Part shown: one piece after another, positions 44,048 to 52,296 of the stretch
Layout: each line of letters opens with the position of its first letter
How positions within the stretch are numbered: the first letter of the stretch is position 1
NCBI RefSeq assembly: GCF_965219885.1
Contig: NZ_CBDCOT010000009.1
Span: forward strand, 372,001-436,000
Source of the DNA: Curvivirga sp965219885
GTDB lineage: Bacteria > Pseudomonadota > Alphaproteobacteria > UBA8366 > Aestuariispiraceae
Direction of reading: 5' to 3'
DNA length: 64,000 nucleotides
Position numbers and translations under genes: made by a program
The notes under the pieces: generated by a model
What the model was told of the DNA's origin: nothing
Databases searched by the model: none
What the model saw: only the letters and a program-made list of their open reading frames with translations

Positions 44048-44977
44048 TCACCCTCCCGCTTTGTCAGCTTTGGCTTGCTGACGCGCATAAAGCATCAGAA
44101 GGATCAAAACCATAGACATCAAAATCATGGAAGCCGCGGCCCCAAACGGCCAGTTACCTGCATTCCCCTTAAACTGCTCTTCAATCAATGAACCAATCAT
44201 AAAGTTCTTCGCCCCACCTAATAAATCAGGCGCTAAGAAAGACCCCATAGAAGGCACAAAGACCAAGATACAACCTGCAATCACACCTGGTTTAACAGCG
44301 GGTAACAACACACGTCGCAAGGTTGTCCATTTTGTTGCGTATAAATCTGCCGCTGCTTCGGACAATGAGAAATTATATCTTTCGACCGCCGCATAAATCG
44401 GCAATACCATGAAAGGTAAATAGGAATAAAATAGCCCCATCTGCACTGCAAAATCTGTATTCACAATTGTAATCGGCGTATCAATTAATCCGATACCAAT
44501 CAAAAAATCATTTAAAGGCCCCTGATCTCTTAAAAGAAATTTCATCGACACCGTACGGATCAACAGGTTTACCCAATAAGGAATGGTGATTAGGAAGACC
44601 CACATTGGACGGATTTTTTCTGGGCGGGTGGCAATATAATATGCCGTTGGGAAACCAATAACCAAACTCAACAATGTGGCCGCTAACGCTTGCCAGATTG
44701 AACGCCAGAAAATCAGGATATATGTCCATTCAATCTTTGGAGGTTCATCCCCAAAAAGACCACGATCAAAGAAGAACTGATCATATGCTGCCAAACTAAA
44801 TTCCCAGATCACACCTCCGCGAAATTCCTTTGTCAGGAAGGAATATATCAACATCATGAACACGGGTGCTAATACCAAGAAGCCCAAAGTTATCCATGAA
44901 GGTAATAATAACCACGTTCTCGCTTCTTTATATGTATCAGTTGTGGCACTGCCGCCACTTGCTGCGCCGCCTGCCAT
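44048..44977 (-). CDS. Polyamine ABC transporter permease (PotH/PotB-like)
   Basis: A 309-residue permease with six helices and the EAA loop AAADLYATKWTTLRRVLLPAVKPGVIAG. The N-terminal tail is glycine-rich (MAGGAASGGSATT). The start shares TAATG with the ATPase stop, so the two are translationally coupled. Confidence 0.93.
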   Translation of the reverse strand: MAGGAASGGSATTDTYKEARTWLLLPSWITLGFLVLAPVFMMLIYSFLTKEFRGGVIWEFSLAAYDQFFFDRGLFGDEPPKIEWTYILIFWRSIWQALAATLLSLVIGFPTAYYIATRPEKIRPMWVFLITIPYWVNLLIRTVSMKFLLRDQGPLNDFLIGIGLIDTPITIVNTDFAVQMGLFYSYLPFMVLPIYAAVERYNFSLSEAAADLYATKWTTLRRVLLPAVKPGVIAGCILVFVPSMGSFLAPDLLGGAKNFMIGSLIEEQFKGNAGNWPFGAAASMILMSMVLILLMLYARQQAKADKAGG

Positions 44978-46068
44978 TAGTCCACCAAGAGGCGTGCTGC
45001 CCCCAGCTCCATATTTACATAAATCTCACTGCCCGGCTCAAAGATACGTTTATTACCCCGATCACTATTTGACGTGCGAACAATAAAATCCACACCATTG
45101 GACAATTTCACAATCGTTGATAAGTCAGTCCCAATAAAGATGTTATCCTGAACGATCCCCTTTAGACTCTCGGCTTCCACAGGCGTATCTGACATAAATA
45201 ATCTTTCCGGTCGAATATTCATATGAACTTGTGAGCCAACACCAATTCCATCCACGGCATTACAGGTTAATTCATGCCCGCCACCTAGATGACAAACCGC
45301 GCGCCCTTCTTCAATTTTATCGACAGAAACTTCCAACAAATTGGTTTCACCAATAAAATCAGCCACAAACATATTACGCGGACGTTCATAAATCTCACGC
45401 GCCTCACCCAACTGCTGTAATTCGCCCGCTGACATCACAGCAATACGGTCTGACATAGTCAGGGCTTCTTCTTGGTCATGTGTGACAAAGATAAAGGTAA
45501 TGCCGGTTTCACGTTGCAAATGCTTCAGTTCAATCTGCATTGCTTTTCGTAATTTTAAATCCAGCGCCGATAAAGGTTCATCAAGTAATAAGACCTTGGG
45601 TTCAGGTGCCAATGCACGTGCCAAAGCCACACGTTGTTGTTGCCCCCCTGAAAGTTGACTTGGTTTACGATCTGAAAACTGGCTGAGTTGCACCAACTCC
45701 AACATTTCGCCAGCACGTTTGCGGGCATCCGTTTTAGACGCGCCCTTCATCTCCAACCCAAAACCCACATTATCCAAAACTGTCATATGGGGAAAAAGTG
45801 CGTAATTCTGGAAGACAGTATTCACTGGCCGCTTAAATGGGGGCAGATTTTCTATCTCAGCTCCATATAGGAAAATCTCACCTTCTGTTACCGTTTCAAA
45901 TCCGGCAATCATCCTTAACAAGGTTGTTTTGCCGCAACCGGATGGTCCCAATAAGGTAAAGAATTCATTATCCTTAATCGATAATGAAATCTTCTTAAGC
46001 GCTGTAAAACTGCCATAGCGCTTGACGGCATCGCGCACGTCAATGGCGCAATCAATTCGATCAGTCAC
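44977..46068 (-). CDS. Polyamine ABC transporter ATPase (PotG/PotA-like)
   Basis: A 363-residue ATPase with Walker A GPSGCGKTT, signature LSGGQQQR, Walker B VLLLDEPLSALD and a C-terminal TOBE domain (MNIRPERLFM). The start is GTG at 46068, with GGGAGAAAA before it. First gene of the importer operon. The upstream 245 bp separate it from the cobalamin-protein gene, which points the other way. Confidence 0.95.
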   Translation of the reverse strand: MTDRIDCAIDVRDAVKRYGSFTALKKISLSIKDNEFFTLLGPSGCGKTTLLRMIAGFETVTEGEIFLYGAEIENLPPFKRPVNTVFQNYALFPHMTVLDNVGFGLEMKGASKTDARKRAGEMLELVQLSQFSDRKPSQLSGGQQQRVALARALAPEPKVLLLDEPLSALDLKLRKAMQIELKHLQRETGITFIFVTHDQEEALTMSDRIAVMSAGELQQLGEAREIYERPRNMFVADFIGETNLLEVSVDKIEEGRAVCHLGGGHELTCNAVDGIGVGSQVHMNIRPERLFMSDTPVEAESLKGIVQDNIFIGTDLSTIVKLSNGVDFIVRTSNSDRGNKRIFEPGSEIYVNMELGAARLLVD

Positions 46069-46313
46069 ACTTTTCTCCCACTTAGCTTATCCTTTATCCT
46101 TAAATTGAATAGCCGACGCAGAAGCAGTTGATAAGGACTGAGTTCCTTAGCTTTGATTAGAAGAAATCTAACCAGATAAAAAATAGGGAGATAAAACCCG
46201 ATGCCATTGAGAATAGTAAGCGCATGTCAGATAGCTTTTGATTTTTTATTCGTTTAGCCCTACGGTTTTGCCATAACCAATGAATAACGCCTCTATCTAT
46301 ATGAGATTTCAAC

Positions 46314-48074
46314 ATGATGGCTGATCTTGATAAGAAGAAAATTTTACCAGAAACAGATCTTCCTTCCGGTGAAGAGCTATTGAATGAGGGACATAAATTA
46401 CAATCCCACTGGACGGTAGGCAGCAATCTCTTCCTTAGGGAACATGCTGTTGCCAACGAGATAGAATATAAAAATAAGGCCATTCGAAACCGCCGCCTCA
46501 TGCAACATGCCCATCTTGGTTATCGCAGCCTTGAACATACTTGCGAAGCTTTAAAACGCATCTATGACACTTGTCAGGAAAAAGATGCCACCGTTGATCG
46601 TTTTGGCGTTTGTCTTGATTGGTCCATGGGCTATCCAAAAGAAAGTCGAGCGGGCAAGGTAACAGGAACGGGACTTATTTTGAACGGCCCTGAAGATTTT
46701 CAAAAACTATCCGACACTGTACCTTCGGCCATGCATTTTGGCGACTTCATGTTAGGTTTTCCTGGTGCCTTAGAGAATACCTGCGCAGCCCTGTCTGCAG
46801 GGGCAACCACTATTGGCAATCTTGGGCAGTTTTTCACTTTCAGATTACCTAATTACACTGATGATGTTGAAACAACGGCAAACACCGTAAAAGCACTAGG
46901 TTTGATTGCCGCTCAGCCTGTTGATGTGCTCGTACATTCAAATCTTGATGATGGTTTTGCCGCTATCTTTGAAGATTTGACCAGTGCATTAGGCATGGCA
47001 ATTCTTGAGAAATACATCGTCACTGATCTGATTGGGGCGAAATATGCTGTTTGTTACGGCCATCACTTCACAGAACCCTTAACACGTATAGCTTTCCAGC
47101 GTGCACTTTCTGTTGTGACGGATGGCGTTCCGGGATCGCAAGTCTTTGGTGCAACTGTTTTATATGAAGGCGATAGTGCAGAAAATTATGCCTCACTTGC
47201 GTCCTACCTCCTCAGCGATATTGTGGCACAAAATACATTACCAAGTGGACATGCGGTAAATCCTGTCCCTGTCACAGAAAACAAACGTATTCCAGATGTA
47301 GATGAAGTAATCGATGCGCAATTACATCTTTATCGCCTCTCTCAATTGGCAGAGGGCTACGAACCTGTTTTCAATTTCGCTGCAATTGATGAGATCTGTA
47401 ATCAGCTCGTAAAAGGTGGCAGACAATTTACCGAAAATGTCCTGACGGGTTTCAAGCAGGCTGGCTTTAACTGCAATGACCCATTTGAGCTACTTCTTGC
47501 TTTACGACGCATCGGCGGACGGGAACTTGAACGACGCTTTGGCATTGGCCCCATTCCCGATAAAAAACCGTTACGACGACAACCTGTTATTCCAGCAACT
47601 ACCTTCACTCATCTTGAAGAAATGGCAACAGAATATCTGGAAACTGCCTCTGCAAAAGGATTGTTTGAACTGGGCGAAAAGGATTTTACGATACTCACTG
47701 CAACGACGGACGTTCATGAACATGGGAAAGTCTTTCTTGATATGATTTTTGCAAATGCCAATTTGAATGTCATAGATGGTGGTGTCTCAAGTGATCCAGA
47801 AGTTATTATAAGTCTCGCAAAAACTCATAATGCCAAGGCGATCGCCATTAGCACCTATAATGGTGTGGCCCTTCGTTACACAAAATCCTTACTAAATGAG
47901 ATGAAAGATCAGGGAATTAATATTCCAATTTTAGTCGGGGGTCGTTTAAATGAAATTCCTGAAAATAGTAATACGAACCTCCCAACAGACGTGACACAAA
48001 AAATCAGGGAACTCGGCGCTTATCCATGCGCAGATATGGAAGCAGCATCCACTATCTTATCACAGCTTTCATAA
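46314..48074 (+). CDS. Cobalamin-binding protein with mutase-like N-terminal region, function unknown
   Basis: 586 residues. The C-terminal part (about 455-586) is a B12-binding domain. DVHEHG (466-471) fits DxHxxG with His468 as lower cobalt ligand; 41 residues later comes Ser513 of the SxL position (here S-T-Y), and 26 residues after that GG at 542-543, the canonical spacing. The first ~430 residues (GYPKESRAGKVTGTGLIL, SAGATTIGNLGQFFTF) look like a TIM-barrel catalytic region of the kind found ahead of B12 domains in methylmalonyl-CoA or methylaspartate mutases. I recognise no named family. It could be a B12-dependent isomerase or methyl transferase. IclR follows after 76 bp. The ribosome site is weak. 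Confidence 0.75.
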   Translation: MMADLDKKKILPETDLPSGEELLNEGHKLQSHWTVGSNLFLREHAVANEIEYKNKAIRNRRLMQHAHLGYRSLEHTCEALKRIYDTCQEKDATVDRFGVCLDWSMGYPKESRAGKVTGTGLILNGPEDFQKLSDTVPSAMHFGDFMLGFPGALENTCAALSAGATTIGNLGQFFTFRLPNYTDDVETTANTVKALGLIAAQPVDVLVHSNLDDGFAAIFEDLTSALGMAILEKYIVTDLIGAKYAVCYGHHFTEPLTRIAFQRALSVVTDGVPGSQVFGATVLYEGDSAENYASLASYLLSDIVAQNTLPSGHAVNPVPVTENKRIPDVDEVIDAQLHLYRLSQLAEGYEPVFNFAAIDEICNQLVKGGRQFTENVLTGFKQAGFNCNDPFELLLALRRIGGRELERRFGIGPIPDKKPLRRQPVIPATTFTHLEEMATEYLETASAKGLFELGEKDFTILTATTDVHEHGKVFLDMIFANANLNVIDGGVSSDPEVIISLAKTHNAKAIAISTYNGVALRYTKSLLNEMKDQGINIPILVGGRLNEIPENSNTNLPTDVTQKIRELGAYPCADMEAASTILSQLS

Positions 48075-48150
48075 GCATGAATTTTTCTGCTATATAACTA
48101 AGATATTCATATTTTTCGAGAATCAGACAAACCTGAATGGGGGAACATCA

Positions 48151-48906
48151 ATGGCGAATACTATTCAAGGCACTCAAAGCTTTGGTAGAAGCATTCAGGT
48201 TTTACAAGAAATCGCCGATGCAGAAAAACCGCCTCTCATATCAGATTTACTGAAGACAACAGAATTAAGCCGCCCAACTCTTTATCGTATCCTTGCCTCA
48301 CTTGAACAAGAAGGTTTAATCAAACGAAATAACGATAAAAGTTATGCTTTAGGTGGCCGTTTAATTTCTTTGGCCCGGCGTGCTTTATCAGATAATAATA
48401 TCCGGTCCATTGCACAAAACGCACTTGAAGAACTTCGTGACCAAACAGGTGAAACCGTCCATCTTGCTATTAGAAGCGGAGATGAACTGGTTTACATTGA
48501 TAAATTTGAAAGTCGTGCCACAGTAAAGATGGCGTCCAAGATTGGCACCCGTGTCCCCTTTCATTCCAGTGGTGTTGGCAAAGCCTTTATGGCTGCATTG
48601 AGCACGGAAGAAAGTGAGGAGCTGCTTACTCGCATATCGCTGCCTGCGATCACACCGTTCACAACAACAGATAAAGTTCAGCTTCGTAAGACAATAGAAG
48701 AAGTTAGAAAGCATAGATATGTTTTTGATGATCAAGAAAATGAAGAAGGTATCGTCTGTTTTGGGGCTGCGATCTTAAATGATCGCAACATACCAGAAGC
48801 GAGCATAAGCGTTTCAATTCCCAAATATCGATTAAAGCCCGAATATCATGAATATATCGGCCCTCTGCTTCAATGTGTCGATAAAATTGGGAAACTGCTC
48901 ACCTAA
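48151..48906 (+). CDS. IclR family transcriptional regulator
   Basis: A 251-residue regulator with an N-terminal winged helix (SFGRSIQVLQEIADAEKPPLISDLLKTTELSRPTLYRILASLEQEGLI) and a C-terminal effector domain (about 85-250, with GETVHLAIRSGDELVYIDKFE and PFHSSGVGKAFMAAL). A strong GGGGGA ribosome site precedes the ATG. It lies between the cobalamin-protein gene and the SDR-cupin-SDR-aminotransferase operon, whose promoter region holds a GTCCATA palindrome suited to an IclR dimer. The effector is unknown. Confidence 0.93.
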   Translation: MANTIQGTQSFGRSIQVLQEIADAEKPPLISDLLKTTELSRPTLYRILASLEQEGLIKRNNDKSYALGGRLISLARRALSDNNIRSIAQNALEELRDQTGETVHLAIRSGDELVYIDKFESRATVKMASKIGTRVPFHSSGVGKAFMAALSTEESEELLTRISLPAITPFTTTDKVQLRKTIEEVRKHRYVFDDQENEEGIVCFGAAILNDRNIPEASISVSIPKYRLKPEYHEYIGPLLQCVDKIGKLLT

Positions 48907-48916
48907 CCATCCTTTG

Positions 48917-48943
48917 AAATGCCGAAAGTTAACTTCGGCATTT
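48917..48943 (+). terminator. Rho-independent terminator after IclR
   Basis: AAATGCCGAA (48917-48926) pairs with TTCGGCATTT (48934-48943), and T-rich sequence follows. It separates the IclR gene from the SDR operon. Confidence 0.88.
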
Positions 48944-48985
48944 TTGCTTTTTACTCACTGACCTGAAATAGAGATATGTTAATTT

Positions 48986-49020
48986 GTCCATATATGAATA
49001 ATTTAGTCCATAATATGGAC
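48986..49020. promoter_or_regulatory. Putative IclR operator before the SDR operon
   Basis: GTCCATAATATGGAC (49006-49020) is a perfect 15-bp palindrome around one central base, 20 bp before the SDR start codon. A related half-site GTCCATATATG lies at 48986-48996, giving a 20-bp spacing. Two-site arrangements of this kind are usual for IclR tetramers. Confidence 0.6.
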
Positions 49021-49040
49021 ATTAATCAGGATAGATTGAT

Positions 49041-49742
49041 ATGAAGCATGCAAAGAAACAAGTTCTTGTCACGGGCGGGACAAGTGGTTTGGGTCAGGCA
49101 ATTGCCGAAGGTTTCGCAAACGCAAATTGCCAAGTACTTGCAGTGGGTCTTGGTGACCTTCCTCAAGACAAAGAAAATATAAGCTATCGTCATCTCGACG
49201 TAACTGATTTAGATGCTGTTATTAGCCTGATCGATACATTGTCTTCATTAGATGTTGTTGTAAATGCCGCCGGTGTCATTCGCAGAGAAGAAGAACTCTC
49301 CCCCGACGTCTTTGCTCAAGTGGTAGATATCAATCTAAACGGCACCATGCGTGTTTGTGCAGCGGCACGCCCTCTATTAGCAGATCGAAATGGATCAATC
49401 ATCAATATCGCCTCCATGCTCAGTTATTTTGGCGGTGGTTTGGTGCCTGGCTATGCCGCTTCCAAAGGCGGCATAGCACAATTAACTAAATCCTTGGCGA
49501 TTGCTTATGCGTCGGACAATATCCGTGTGAATGCATTGGCCCCTGGCTGGATATCAACGCCACTCACTCAAAACTTACAAGATGATGCAGAACGCAGCGC
49601 AGCTATTTTGTCGCGCACACCCATGGCACGTTGGGGACAACCTGAAGATCTTATTGGTCCGGCCTTATTTCTCGCTTCCGAAGCAGCAGGCTTTGTCACT
49701 GGAACTATTTTGAATGTCGATGGCGGTTACGCAGCTGTCTAA
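49041..49742 (+). CDS. Short-chain dehydrogenase/reductase
   Basis: A 233-residue classical SDR. The cofactor loop is TGGTSGLGQA (residues 12-21). NAAG marks the central strand, serine in NIASML, and the catalytic YAASKGG (Tyr, Lys) follows, with the C-terminal NVDGGYAAV typical of the family. It reversibly oxidises a hydroxyl to a ketone. First gene of a four-gene operon, with the cupin gene 18 bp downstream. Together with the second SDR it suggests stepwise oxidation of a polyol or hydroxy acid. Confidence 0.93.
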   Translation: MKHAKKQVLVTGGTSGLGQAIAEGFANANCQVLAVGLGDLPQDKENISYRHLDVTDLDAVISLIDTLSSLDVVVNAAGVIRREEELSPDVFAQVVDINLNGTMRVCAAARPLLADRNGSIINIASMLSYFGGGLVPGYAASKGGIAQLTKSLAIAYASDNIRVNALAPGWISTPLTQNLQDDAERSAAILSRTPMARWGQPEDLIGPALFLASEAAGFVTGTILNVDGGYAAV

Positions 49743-49760
49743 ACCTGAAAGGATTTTTCA

Positions 49761-50291
49761 ATGCCATTAGTTGAAAAAGATGAAAACCCGCGTATTGCAT
49801 ATAAACATCCTATGCCTCAAGACGCTTTACCTGAAATTGTTGTACCTGATGCCCTATCCGAAGAGGATCCACGCATGTGGGTGCAACAGGCAGAACATGT
49901 TTTCTTTCGTCCGCTTTGCTTAAATGTCAGTCAAGGATATTGGATGAATCTACTAAAGGTCACAAAGTCAGGCGTGTTGTCACGTCATCGTCACCCCAAT
50001 GCAGTACATGGATTTGTTCTTAAAGGACGTTGGCATTATCTGGAACATGATTGGGAGGCCCGTGAAGGTGGATATGTATTTGAACCGCCAGGTGAAACGC
50101 ACACATTGGTTGTACCGGATGATGTCGATGAAATGATCACTTATTTCCAAGTAAATGGCGTCATGTATTACTGTGACCCCGATGGTAATCATCTTGGCTA
50201 TGAAGATGTATTTACCAAGATCGAAATGTGTCGCAAACATTTTGAAAATGTCGGCCTCGGTGCCGATTACGTAAAAAATTTCATACGGTAA
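49761..50291 (+). CDS. Cupin protein (2,4'-dihydroxyacetophenone dioxygenase-like)
   Basis: A 176-residue single cupin. SRHRHPNAVHGFVLKGRWHYLEHDW gives the metal-binding His/His/(Glu) cluster of motif 1, and FEPPGETHTLVVPDD gives the histidine of motif 2. It resembles proteins labelled 2,4'-dihydroxyacetophenone dioxygenase family, many of which have no tested activity. AAAGGA precedes the ATG. In an operon with two SDRs and an aminotransferase it may be an isomerase, dioxygenase or lyase on their shared substrate. Confidence 0.83.
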   Translation: MPLVEKDENPRIAYKHPMPQDALPEIVVPDALSEEDPRMWVQQAEHVFFRPLCLNVSQGYWMNLLKVTKSGVLSRHRHPNAVHGFVLKGRWHYLEHDWEAREGGYVFEPPGETHTLVVPDDVDEMITYFQVNGVMYYCDPDGNHLGYEDVFTKIEMCRKHFENVGLGADYVKNFIR

Positions 50292-50298
50292 CTGATCT

Positions 50299-51033
50299 AT
50301 GAGCAATATTATTTATGACTATAAAGATCGTACCGCAGTTGTAACAGGTGGTGCCGCTGGTATTGGATTAGAAATTGCAAAACATTATGCAAAGGCAGGT
50401 GCCAATATCGCTATATGGGATTTATCTGAACCATCTGACCTTCCTAACGGATGCATATATTGTAAGGTTGATATCAGTCAGCCGGATCAAATCACCAAGG
50501 CAATTGAAAAAACTGTAAATGCCTATGGCACAATTGATTTCCTATCCCATAATGCAGGCTTCGCAGGTCCAACGCTTCCCGTTGTTGATAATGATCCGGA
50601 AACTTGGACGCGTGTGATTGAAGTTAATCTGACGGGCACTTTTCATCTGGCTCATCAAATCGTACCAATCATGCAAAAACATGGATTTGGTCGCATTATC
50701 AACATGGCTTCCTTGGCTGGTAAAGAAGGCACACCAAACGCTTCTGCCTATTCCGCAGCGAAAGCAGGTGTGATTGGCTTCACCAAATCTTTGGCTAAAG
50801 AACTGGCACATACTGATATCCGCGTGAATTGCATTGCGCCGGCGGCGATCAAGACAGCTATTCTTGATCAGATGGAACCGGAATTTGTTCAAATCATGAT
50901 CGACAAATCCCCTATGAAACGCTTAGGCTGGGTTGAGGAAGCCGCCCGTATGGTGATGTGGCTATCTTCAGATGATTGTACTTTCAACACAGGTGCGGTT
51001 TTTGACTTATCCGGTGGGCGCGCCACTTATTAA
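50299..51033 (+). CDS. Short-chain dehydrogenase/reductase
   Basis: A 244-residue SDR with cofactor loop TGGAAGIGLE (15-24), acidic residue in WDLSEP suggesting NAD preference, NAG motif (HNAGFAG) and catalytic YSAAKAG. It differs clearly from the first SDR of the operon, so the two likely act on different steps. It begins 7 bp after the cupin stop. FabG-like proteins share the fold, but there is no fatty-acid context here. Confidence 0.93.
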   Translation: MSNIIYDYKDRTAVVTGGAAGIGLEIAKHYAKAGANIAIWDLSEPSDLPNGCIYCKVDISQPDQITKAIEKTVNAYGTIDFLSHNAGFAGPTLPVVDNDPETWTRVIEVNLTGTFHLAHQIVPIMQKHGFGRIINMASLAGKEGTPNASAYSAAKAGVIGFTKSLAKELAHTDIRVNCIAPAAIKTAILDQMEPEFVQIMIDKSPMKRLGWVEEAARMVMWLSSDDCTFNTGAVFDLSGGRATY

Positions 51034-51049
51034 ATTGATGGAGTAAACG

Positions 51050-52219
51050 ATGACATTGCAAATCACCAAAGCCAGTGAAGGTTTAAGCAGCCGTGCGATA
51101 GATGCATCCCCATCCATTACACGTGAGTTAGCCAATGCAGCCATGGGAACAGAAGGATTAATTCCTCTATGGTTTGGTGAACCAAATGAACCAACCCCAC
51201 AATTCATCTGTGATGCAGCAGCATCCTCCCTCTCAGCAGGGGAAACTTTCTACGCCGAAGGTCTAGGTCGTCCCTATTTACGCCAAGCCCTTTCAGAATA
51301 TATGAGTAATCTGTATGGAAAAGAGATTGGCTCAAACCGTATTGCAGTCACTGTCTCTGGAGGCAATGCGCTAAATCTGGCCTTTCAATGCTTACTGAAT
51401 CAAGGGGATACGATCGCCACTTTGACACCTGCCTTTCCAAACTTGTTGGCAATCCCTCGTTTACAAGGTGCAAATTTGATCACCCATCAACTGGAAATTA
51501 AAAACGGACGCTGGCATCTAGATGTGGATGCATTCCTGGACGCATGCAAACCAGCAAAAGCGGTCCTAATCAACTCCCCTTCCAATCCAACAGGATTCAT
51601 GTTGGAACGAGAAAAGATGGATCATATCCTCAAAACCCTACGTGAACGTGGCACCTGGATTATATCCGATGAAGTTTATTCACGTGTGGTATTTGACCGT
51701 AAAGTTGCTCCTTCCTTTCTAGATGTCGCAGAGCCTGAGGATCGATTGATCGTGGTCAATTCCTTTTCAAAAAGCTGGGCGATGACCGGATGGCGTCTCG
51801 GATGGCTAACTTTGCCTGCATCCCTAACTCCATTGGTTGAAAAAATTGCCGAATTTTCAGTGGCCTGCGCGCCACCTTTTTCCCAACGTGCTGGGGTTAT
51901 AGCCCTAAAAGAAGGTGAGGAATTCATAAGCCAAACAGCAGAGAAATATCGTCAGGCACGTGACATTATTCAGAGCCGCCTTGCCGATCATCCCAATGTT
52001 ATTTGCCCTACACCGGATAGCGCTTTTTATGCATTTTTCAAAGTGCAAGGAGTTGAAGATTCGATCGAATTTGCGCGTAAACTTATTAAAGATGCGAAAG
52101 TTGGTTTAGCACCGGGGGATGCTTTCTTAATGCATGAACCCGGCTGGTTCCGACTATGTTTTGCACAAACACCAGAACAGTTAAATGAGGCCATTGATCG
52201 CCTATTACCTCATCTATAA
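51050..52219 (+). CDS. Class I/II pyridoxal-phosphate aminotransferase
   Basis: A 389-residue fold type I aminotransferase. The conserved elements are INSPSNPTG (Asn), ISDEVYSRVVFD (Asp/Tyr), the Schiff-base lysine in VNSFSKSWAMTGWRLGW, and the carboxylate-binding arginine in WFRLCFA near the C-terminus. It would move an amino group between an amino acid and a keto acid. GGAG precedes the ATG. Last gene of the SDR-cupin-SDR operon, closed by a strong terminator. Confidence 0.93.
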   Translation: MTLQITKASEGLSSRAIDASPSITRELANAAMGTEGLIPLWFGEPNEPTPQFICDAAASSLSAGETFYAEGLGRPYLRQALSEYMSNLYGKEIGSNRIAVTVSGGNALNLAFQCLLNQGDTIATLTPAFPNLLAIPRLQGANLITHQLEIKNGRWHLDVDAFLDACKPAKAVLINSPSNPTGFMLEREKMDHILKTLRERGTWIISDEVYSRVVFDRKVAPSFLDVAEPEDRLIVVNSFSKSWAMTGWRLGWLTLPASLTPLVEKIAEFSVACAPPFSQRAGVIALKEGEEFISQTAEKYRQARDIIQSRLADHPNVICPTPDSAFYAFFKVQGVEDSIEFARKLIKDAKVGLAPGDAFLMHEPGWFRLCFAQTPEQLNEAIDRLLPHL

Positions 52220-52223
52220 AAAA

Positions 52224-52263
52224 AGCCGTTACTTCCACACAAAACCAAAAGGAAGTAACGGCT
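52224..52263. terminator. Bidirectional Rho-independent terminator
   Basis: AGCCGTTACTTCC (52224-52236) pairs perfectly with GGAAGTAACGGCT (52251-52263), preceded by an A-run. It separates the aminotransferase (+) and DHDPS-family (-) genes. Confidence 0.85.
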
Positions 52264-52296
52264 CTCAGGAAACATCAGGTCTGTTCTGATGTCGGG

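Noticed and set aside
46201..46257. 18-codon ORF with GGGAGA before its ATG, upstream of the cobalamin-protein gene (possible leader peptide)
   Set aside because: No regulatory hairpin or meaningful residue pattern follows it, and such short frames arise easily by chance.
46069..46313. Cobalamin riboswitch upstream of the B12-protein gene
   Set aside because: I looked for the conserved B12-box (GCCACTG-like) and saw none; the region is plain AT-rich sequence.
50299..51033. FabG (fatty acid synthesis) identity for the second SDR
   Set aside because: The fold is shared, but the operon has no acyl-carrier or fatty-acid genes and is IclR-linked, so only the family level is supported.
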